Below, piece after piece: positions 57,401-64,000 of a DNA stretch of 64,000 bases. Source of the stretch: Serripes groenlandicus. Lineage: Eukaryota > Mollusca > Bivalvia > Cardiida > Cardiidae. How positions within the stretch are numbered: the first letter of the stretch is position 1; each line of letters opens with the position of its first letter. The notes under the pieces are model-generated. The model worked only from the letters and a program-made list of their open reading frames with translations, had not been told where the DNA came from and did no database searches. The DNA is taken from the NCBI GenBank assembly GCA_031761405.1, contig JASEVX010000017.1:8562798-8626797 (forward strand), given 5' to 3'. A program made the translations under genes and the position numbers.

Positions 57401-60135
57401 TGATAAACTATTTCTTTAACTGAGTGTCCACTCCTTGCAGTTTCATTTGAACTCCTGATCAAATTTTCACAGATATTTGCAGTTAAATATTTGCTTCTAA
57501 TTTACTATCATTCAGGTGATCGATATAGGGCCATCTTGGTTTTAAAATACATTCACCTAACAAAATATAAAGGTACAGGTATTTTGAATGCTTTCCCACT
57601 TTAATTTCCCACATTATGACGCATCTGTAGCATAGGACTTTTGCAAACATTGTAGCAAAGGAAAAATTGCTCATGATACCACAATGTTTTCAACAGTATT
57701 CAATTATATTACATTCATTTATAGAGAATACCATTATATTTTCAAAGTGGTCAGCTGCAGATTTGTTTTGAGTGGATAAGGGTTAAAGAAATTCTATTGC
57801 AATTAGAAATGTGTCTGACAAACAGACTTTGCAGTTGCAAGGAATCAGATGATACACTCTATTTTCAGATATAATGGAATTGATACAGAGGTGTGAGTGT
57901 AGTATGAGGGAAAGTGCTTTGTGTAAGAAATACATTATAGAAGAATTCAGACCAGAGCTATATGAAGACACAGATTCATTTGAGAAAGAGTGGTTTTTAG
58001 GGGATACAGAAATGCTCGCCCTGATAAAAGGTGAAGTCCTCCTATGTATTTACACAGTTTCTTCTTCTGTTCTTCAAATTAAACCTTTCCCTCATATAGA
58101 CGCTTCTCCGCAGCAGAAGGCTTTTTGAAAACATAGTGACAAAGGAAGAAATTGCTCAACACAAGCAATTTCTCCTTTTGACACAATGTTTTCCACTTTT
58201 AGGTTATCCATTCAATTATAGAGATTTTCTATTTTTTGACAAAATATGTTGGAAGTCGTCTGCTGCAGAATTGTTGAATGAGGGAAAAGGTTCAATCTTT
58301 ACCTTATTATGACTCACTTTGCAGCAAATTATTATGAAAAAAGAAAAATGGGGTTTTCCTACAAGCAATATCTTTCCCAACTAGGTTCCTCTAATTGACT
58401 AGCTCTGACAACATTAGCCTTAAATGTTTTTAACCCTTTCCCAACTGCAGACTCATTTTGTCACATCTGAAACTGCCCGCAAAACGTAGTGACAAAATGA
58501 AAAAAAATGCTCATAACGAGCCTTTTCTCTATTTGCCACAATACATGTGGTTCCAACCCTATTCATTAACTACACTTTCTTACAAACAACTTTTGCAGCA
58601 GACAACTTTTGAAAGTTTATGATAAATGTGAAAATTGCACATCATGAGCAAATTCTGATTTTGCCACAATGCCTTCAACCCTATTCAGTAATTACACTTC
58701 CTTTTATTGTCTTGCCCACGATAGTGGAGTGAGACATAGCAGTCACTTTTCTGGCGGCAGCCACTTTTACGAATCACTTTATCTCAGCAACCCCTGCTGG
58801 AATAAGCGTAATGCACAAACAATAATTACACCCGATATCAATTTTTTTTTATCTGTCTATTGTTGTAATATTGAAAGCGTTATGCAAGCAGCCGCTCAAT
58901 TTTTTTACCTGTCTATTGTTGTAATGTTGAACAAAGCATTGTGCAAACATGTGGATTAACGTGATAGTGATTGTGCAGTCATGGAGATCTATTACTCGGA
59001 TTGTATTTTGGTGTTTCAAACATTAGGTTTTTGTAATTTTATAATTCTATTCCCGCATATTTCATGCACTAAAATTCGAGAGCCAAGCAAGACCAGCGTG
59101 AACAGCGGTAAAACGGAGGGTGTTATAGAGGGCAATCTGACTAAAGTACACGATCTGACCAAATGTAAGAACTGATGGCGATCAATTCAAATTCATCTTC
59201 TTGATTTTATCGGATTTCCAATATCGCTATTTTTAGATGCATCTAGCTGTTTTTATTAGCTCTACTGGCCAAAAATTGGGTGACCCCCTATTAGATTCCT
59301 TAAAGCCATGTTGATTGGTGAAGAAACATGCCCGCCAGGGGCGCGGCTTTTTTGCCTTATATAGCTAAAGAGGAAATTTAAAAAATCTTCTCCTCCGAGA
59401 GTGCAACGCCGATTTTCAAATAATTTTGTAGAAATGTTCTTTGGGTGACCCTCTATCAGATTCCTTCAAGCCATGTTGATTGGTAAAAAATCATAGCCAC
59501 CAGAGGTTAGGGCCGTTTTGCCTTAATATATGGTTATAGTGGAAACTTTAAAAATCTTCTCCTCTGAAAGTGTGGCCGATTTTCAAATAATTTTGCAGAA
59601 ATGTACCTTGGCTGACACTCTATCAGATTCCTTCAAGCCATATTGGTCGAAAACATGGCCACCAAGGGGCTGGGCTGTATATGTATATAGTCAAAACTTT
59701 TAAAAAATCTTAAGGTGAGCGATTCAAGGGCCATCATGGCCCTCTTGTTATGAATGATTACGACCAAGCAGAAATTTCTCATTATGGCTAATTTCTGCCT
59801 TTGTCACAATGTTTTCAAAAGTCATTTGCTGCTGATGTGTCAAAATTCGTCTGCAAGTGGGAAAAGGTCAAAAAATCTGAAGAATGAAAAATCTTAACAA
59901 ATAAATACATGCAGCGGGCTTGTGAAGAAAGACATTGTAAGAAAGGAAGACATTTTACTGTTATAGCAACATCGCCTTTTCTAACTGTCTTCAAAAGTTA
60001 TCTTCTGCAGAGGTGTGAATAGCTATTGTTATCTGGGAAAGAGATGCAGGAATGTTTCAATTGAAATATTGTTTTTATTTTCTTACAGACTCACTAATGA
60101 TGACGTCGTATTTCATGGAGGAGAAAATCTCATAA
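54181..60135 (+). CDS. AIRIM: AFG2-interacting ribosome maturation factor (C1orf109 homologue), complete
   Basis: Exons 54181-54461, 56229-56362, 57869-58030 and 60089-60135. GT-AG introns and matching phases give 207 aa plus TAA; the human protein is 203 aa as I recall. FKDFPDVRDRL matches human RAFPDLKERL, DIMELIQRCECSMRES fits DMLEWLQDIERHYRKS, and the end SLMMTSYFMEE fits ILLNVSFFLEE. The protein is mostly helical with no signal peptide. In humans C1orf109 works with the AAA ATPases AFG2A/AFG2B and CINP in late pre-60S maturation and at replisomes. The ATG is seven bases after an acceptor (ACATGACAG, ending 54173), so a non-coding first exon lies upstream. It is divergent from CDCA8. No in-frame ATG occurs earlier in this exon. 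Confidence 0.85.
54542..54770. mobile_element. TTAA-type MITE copy, diverged, in AIRIM intron 1
   Basis: TTAA-CCCTTTCCTACATG at the left, TATGGGAAAAGG at the right. The hairpin is disrupted. Confidence 0.65.
55637..55929 (+). repeat. tRNA-headed SINE, full length with (ATCA)n tail
   Basis: The head GCCGAGCCCCGGTAGCTCAG closes with a complementary GCTCGGC, a perfect 7-bp acceptor-like stem, but the anticodon and T stems do not pair. The body has TGACAAAAGTCAATGCGACA and the ACTGGTGTGAGAAAACCAGG core. The tail is CAATCAATCAATCAATCA. It is the best-preserved copy of the family and lies in AIRIM intron 1. Confidence 0.87.
56020..56216. mobile_element. Foldback element with long perfect central hairpin
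   Basis: ACTCAAAAGAATCGTCTCA (56089-56107 region) is followed at once by TGAGACGATTCTTTTGAGT. The palindrome extends outward through TATGTTGTG / CACAACATA. The outer arms resemble GAGCTCTAAATAAGG / CCTCTTATCTAG. Fragments of the family occur at 9240, 13090, 13690, 28260, 29140, 32690 and 37490. Confidence 0.8.
56229..56362 (+). CDS. AIRIM: AIRIM coding exon 2
   Basis: Acceptor ATTTTTCAG, donor GTAATA at 56363. It enters in phase 2 and leaves in phase 1. It encodes QQLTECSERLTKQCDFSLV and then FLTKNTAFCPCLS. It starts 13 bp after a foldback repeat (56020-56216). Confidence 0.86.
56536..57546 (-). repeat. AGGGCC-palindrome element, reverse, nearly full length
   Basis: Plus-strand edges are TTTGATCACCTAGAACCAAA with CAAGGTGAGCT on one side and CAGGTGATCGATATAGGGCC on the other. 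The interior has three diverged tandem units with GAATGTTCCTTTGGTGGCCC. It lies in AIRIM intron 2. Confidence 0.75.
57869..58030 (+). CDS. AIRIM: AIRIM coding exon 3
   Basis: Acceptor TATTTTCAG, donor GTGAAG at 58031. Phase 1 in and out. It encodes IMELIQRCECSMRESALCKK and an acidic EFRPELYEDTDSFEKEW stretch. Confidence 0.87.
58079..58293 (+). mobile_element. TTAA MITE copy in AIRIM intron 3
   Basis: It starts ATTAAACCTTTCCCTCATAT. The right end GGTTCA has decayed, and a short internal deletion removes GACGCC. Confidence 0.8.
59258..59752 (-). repeat. AGGGCC-palindrome element, reverse, in AIRIM intron 3
   Basis: It ends AAGGTGAGCGATTCAAGGGC and CATCATGGCCCTCTTGTTA. About three tandem units have TCAGATTCCTTCAAGCCATG, the reverse of the unit seen at 42.5 and 44.3 kb. 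Confidence 0.8.
60089..60135 (+). CDS. AIRIM: AIRIM coding exon 4 with stop
   Basis: Acceptor TTTTCTTACAG. It completes Asp and reads SLMMTSYFMEEKIS then TAA. The other frame is open slightly longer but does not match the exon phase or the family's C-terminus. Confidence 0.86.
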
Positions 60136-60181
60136 CAGGGAAGTTAAAGCAAAGATGTACAATTGTTTAAGAATTTGGTGC

Positions 60182-60187
60182 AATAAA
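60182..60187 (+). terminator. AIRIM: AIRIM candidate polyadenylation signal
   Basis: AATAAA, 47 nt after the stop codon, giving a very short 3' UTR. Confidence 0.6.
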
Positions 60188-60263
60188 TAACTTATGCAGG
60201 AAAGGAAGATGTAATTTTAATATAAATCAGTCTAAAAGATGGCTATTGAATAAGGACAGGCTG

Positions 60264-60489
60264 TTAACCCTTTCCCTCATATAGAAACTTTCTGACGCCT
60301 CTGCAGCAAAAAGCTTTTTGAAAACATAGTGACAAAAGAACAAATTGCTCAAAACGAGCAATTTCTCCTTTTGCCCCAATGTTTTCCACTTTTAGTCATA
60401 GGTTATCCATTTAGTTATAGAGATTTTCTATTTTTTGACAAAATCTGTTCAAAGTCGTCTGCTGCAGAATTGTCGTATGAGGGAAACAC
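60264..60489 (+). mobile_element. TTAA MITE copy
   Basis: TTAA is intact on the left; the right terminus breaks off after GAGGGAAA. It lies 77 bp past the AIRIM polyA signal. Confidence 0.82.
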
Positions 60490-60887
60490 CTATAATCACT
60501 GGTAAGAAGCTGGACCTGTGGTTATAACAATGGCTCCTTTTGCCTCAATGTGTTTAAAAGTCTTCAGCTGCAGGTGCAACAATGTGTCTTTATGAGGGGA
60601 ATGAATAATACCAATCTGTGTAATAGATGGCAATGGAATTAGTACATTCCGTGTACCCATCATCTCTGTCAAGAGATAGACCCATGGAATAATAACCTTC
60701 TTTTACCAATAACCCTTTTCTACTTACAGACACTTTCTGACGCATCTGCAGCAGATGGCCTTTGAAGACATAGCAGCAAAAGGAGAAATTTCTCATTATG
60801 AGCAATTTCTCCTTTTGTTACAATTTCTCCTTTTGTTACAATTTCTTCAACTTTATTCAATAATTGATTGCCATTTTTACCAAAGTT

Positions 60888-61095
60888 TTAACCCTTTCCC
60901 TCATACGACAATTCTGCAGCAGACGGCTTTGAACATATTTTGTAAAATAATGGAAAATCTCTATAATTGAATGGATAACCTATGACTTAAAGTGGAAAAC
61001 ATTGTGACAAAAGAAGAAATTGCACAAAACTATGTTTTTAAAAAGCTGTCTGCTGCAGAGGCGTCAGAAAGCGTCTATATGAGGGAAACGGTTAA
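60888..61095 (-). mobile_element. TTAA MITE copy with deleted hairpin half
   Basis: TTAA at both ends. The GTGCAATTTC arm of the core is missing. Confidence 0.82.
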
Positions 61096-61723
61096 AATCA
61101 TCTGCTGCAGCTTTGTTGTAAACGGGAAATGGTTATAAATACAAATGAATTCTTACCATATGTATTTCCATTAAATAATTCACAAATTTTATGAGTTATG
61201 TTTGTTTTTTATGTGCCGTTTTTCAACATTATTTAACTTATATCATGGCGACAGTTCACTTATTCATGATCCCTGGGTAGACAAACCAGTACTAGGCTAG
61301 GAAATGTCCCTTGCCCAAGGGCACTCCACCATGACCATTGTGCACAGATATTATGTGAAATGAATATCTCACATTAGGAATCAGGTCAAAGAAGTCGCAT
61401 CATAGCTTTATTGGGATATACTCAAAGAAAGTGTCCAAGGTCTTAATTTAACTCTTTCCTACATACAACAAATTTGCAGCAGATGACTTTGATGAAAACA
61501 TGGAAAATATACATTAAAGAAAGTTTAATAATCAAATAAAACTGAAATCATTGTGGCAAAAGGTGAAATTGGTCATTTTGAGCAATTTCACATTTTGCCG
61601 CAATTTATATAAACTTCTCTGCAGCAGAGGCGTCAGAAAGCATCTATATCAAAGGGTTAATTCACAAATTTAAGGCAAAGCAATAAAAGTCATACTTAAC
61701 CCAAGATGGGAGATGTAATATAA

Positions 61724-62060
61724 ACAAGAGGGCCATGATGGCCCTAGACTGCTCACCTGACTTATGCAATATGATTTATCATGCCCACCACAAAGTCAAC
61801 CACATTAACTCATTTAACAATGTAACAAGGTTTTCAAAATTAAGCGATTGCCGATCAAAGTCATGTTACTTTTTGATCTGTTAGTTTTGCTCCCCTGAGC
61901 CCCCTTCCAGGGATTTGCCATTTACCCGATCCCAAACCGGATCTGTTACGCCAAAATATTTTGACCCTGGGTAAGCTAATACAAGAGACCAATGTAGGCC
62001 AGTATCGCTCCACTGACATTAAGCAACAAGAGTGCCAGTGCCGCCACAAAATATAAAGAT
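61724..62060 (+). repeat. AGGGCC-palindrome element, short or truncated
   Basis: The head is ACAAGAGGGCCATGATGGCC with CTGCTCACCTGACTT. It is followed by other repeat heads (AAGAGACCAATGTAGGCC, ACAAGAGTGCCAGTGCC), suggesting stacked truncated insertions. Confidence 0.65.
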
Positions 62061-62389
62061 CAAGATTGGTCCTTTTAATTATTGCTTTTAACATGTCTGT
62101 ATACATAAGCTCAAAATGAAGTCTGTGAGACCAATTAGCTTAGCTTGAAGAGACAGGGACCTGAGATCATGGTTGCCTGGGTAGTAGGTTCGATCCCTGC
62201 AGGGGCAGCCGGGTGTTTCCTTGAGCAAAACAATTTATCCACAATTTATCCACACTTGTTCAGAGTTGAAAGTCTTACTCTGCTTACCAGCCTAGCTGAC
62301 TTTGGCATTAACTAAAGAAAATAGGATACATATAAACAGAGATAGAACCCTATAGAGTGTCGATATGTATCCTTTTTTCCTTCTGAGCA

Positions 62390-63010
62390 TAACTCTTGCA
62401 AAAATCACTCTACCGGATAATCCCTGCTATAGAGACCAAGTTTCGAAAGGCACAACTATTGCAAAAATTGCTGAACCGGAAAATCCTTGTTTCATGTACA
62501 TCTACCCATTATAGTAATGATATTGACCAAGTTTTGAAAAGATTCAGTCAGAAACGTAGGAAGAGTTGCGTTCACAAGCCGCAATATCAATCAGCTACAG
62601 AGACTAAGTTACAAGGGACATAAATCTTGCAAAAATCAATGAACCGGAAAATCGCCGCTTCATGCACATCTACCTATTATAGTCATGACATTGACCATGT
62701 TTTGAAAAGATTCGGTCAGAAACATAGGAAGAGTTGCGTTCACAAGGCTGCAATATCAATCAGCTACAGAGACCCAAGTTTCAAGGGACAAAAATCTTGC
62801 AAAAATCAATGAACTGGAAAATCGCCGCTTCATGCACATCTACCCATTATAGTAATGACATTAACCAAGTTTTGAAAAGATTCGGTCAGAAACATAGGAG
62901 GAGTTGCGTTCACAAGGCTGCAATATCAATCGGCTACAGAGACTAAGTTACAAGGGACATAAATCTTGCAAATATCAATGAACCGGAAAATCGTAGGAGG
63001 AGTTGCGTTC
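62390..63010 (+). repeat. Approximately 170-bp tandem array ending in GGACGTACG-type tail
   Basis: CAAGGGACATAAATCTTGCA recurs at about 62612, 62782 (one change) and 62951, giving periods of 169-170 bp. The tail GGACGTACGTACGGACGGAC parallels the CGGA-rich ends of the other arrays here. The frame-conserved ORFs in the units are repeat artefacts. Confidence 0.85.
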
Positions 63011-64000
63011 ACAAGAAATGGACGTACGTACGGACGGACGGAGAAGATGACGCCAATATACGACCGCCTCTGCGTATAAAAATTAAATCTCCAAACAGCC
63101 CGCACCCTGGAGGCCATGTTTTTTTACCAATCAAGATGGCTTGGTGGAATCTGATAGAGAGTCACCAAAGGAAGATTTCTTCAAAATTATTTGAAAATCA
63201 GCCATATACTTTTGTCAGAGAAGATATTTTAAGTTTTCACTATAGCCATCTACAAGAAAAAATCATTTAACACAGAATGCATCATGTCATGTTTAATTAT
63301 TTTTATTGCAAAAATAGCATTATTTTTAATATAAAGAAACTCATATATGCCACATTGTCAAGACAACCAAGGTAGCTATAACTAACAATACAATGTACAA
63401 GTCCAAAGGAAAGGCCAGTGTTTATTTACATTTCTCCATTAGATCCTATGTTATAGATTCCCACTTGTAGAGGTGTTTACAGCAGACAACATCTGCCACA
63501 ATATTTTCTACTCTATAAAATAATCTATTAATCAATATTTTTGGCAAGATATTCTTGAAGTCGTCTGCTGCAGAATTGTTGCATAGGGAAAGGGTTAAAG
63601 AGTATCTAAAATATAGGGTTTAGTGAAGAATAATGAAAAACAAAGAGTTGTTTCATGTATAATAAATACTACTTATCTACAATTCCATATTTTGATTCTA
63701 TGCTTTTAAAATGAATTCAATATTTTTAGCTAAAAACGAGAAATTTCACCTTCTTTCACAATGTTTTCTTCTTTGTATCAAATTCTACTTTTATATGTGT
63801 TATTCAATTTGAATAATACTCTCAAGACTGTATTTATAAATACAGATACATTGCTGCATCAACTGCCTACTTTTCAAGATGTGGGGGATGGGCGGAAAAT
63901 AAGGAAATTATAACTTAAGTTAAGGAGAGACATCTACCGGTATATTAACAGAAATATCTTGCAAAAAACAAAAACGGTATCTAACATAATACACATCACA

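Larger units (their letters stand above)
60490..64000. other. Repeat-only right end of window
   Basis: Contains the MITE at 60888, a reversed SINE fragment (61251-61345), AGGGCC-type elements from 61724, the tandem array at 62390-63010, further MITE arms (61450-61660, 63450-63600) and AT-rich sequence. No exon recognised. Confidence 0.6.

Noticed and set aside
62396..62946. Frame-conserved ORFs with repeated KRFGQKHRKSCVHKAA
   Set aside because: They match unit by unit with a 170-bp noncoding tandem array that is broken by stops.

Overview
This is eukaryotic, almost certainly bivalve-mollusc, genomic DNA. It is AT-rich, with small spliced exons separated by introns that are largely short transposable elements. 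The families present (tRNA-headed SINEs with ATCA tails, elements headed by an AGGGCCATGATGGCCCT palindrome, TTAA-flanked MITEs) are of the kind I associate with clams and mussels. Assignment to a heterodont such as Dreissena or Mya is a guess. Most open reading frames here are chance ORFs inside repeats. Three real protein genes could be assembled from exons whose splice sites and phases chain without a break.

Region 1 (188-14329, + strand): the last ten coding exons of an SLC7-family light-chain amino-acid transporter, closest to b(0,+)AT (SLC7A9). The 5' exons lie left of the window. Region 2 (14330-29100): about 15 kb of repeat-filled spacer; no gene recognised. Region 3 (29425-42232, - strand): a complete nine-exon coding sequence of borealin (CDCA8), the chromosomal passenger complex subunit, including a 34-nt microexon. 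Region 4 (42233-54173): spacer between two divergent genes. It holds two large tandem-repeat elements, a hAT-like MITE, a PHD-finger retroelement scrap and, at about 47.3-47.75 kb, a candidate bidirectional promoter. Region 5 (54174-60187, + strand): a complete four-exon gene for the C1orf109/AIRIM ribosome-maturation factor. Region 6 (60188-64000): repeats only.

The main biological point is that CDCA8 and C1orf109/AIRIM lie head to head here, as they do in the human genome (recalled knowledge). This suggests an ancient divergent gene pair, one gene for mitosis and one for ribosome biogenesis. The SLC7 gene is tail to tail with CDCA8.

The main structural point is the repeat load. A roughly 230-bp palindromic MITE with TTAA-flanked CCCTTTCCC termini (piggyBac-like by its ends) occurs dozens of times in introns and spacers. 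Some copies are tandem on a shared TTAA and some are split by later insertions. Several longer non-autonomous elements carry internal 160-170-bp tandem arrays, one of them bounded by a perfect 12-bp inverted repeat.
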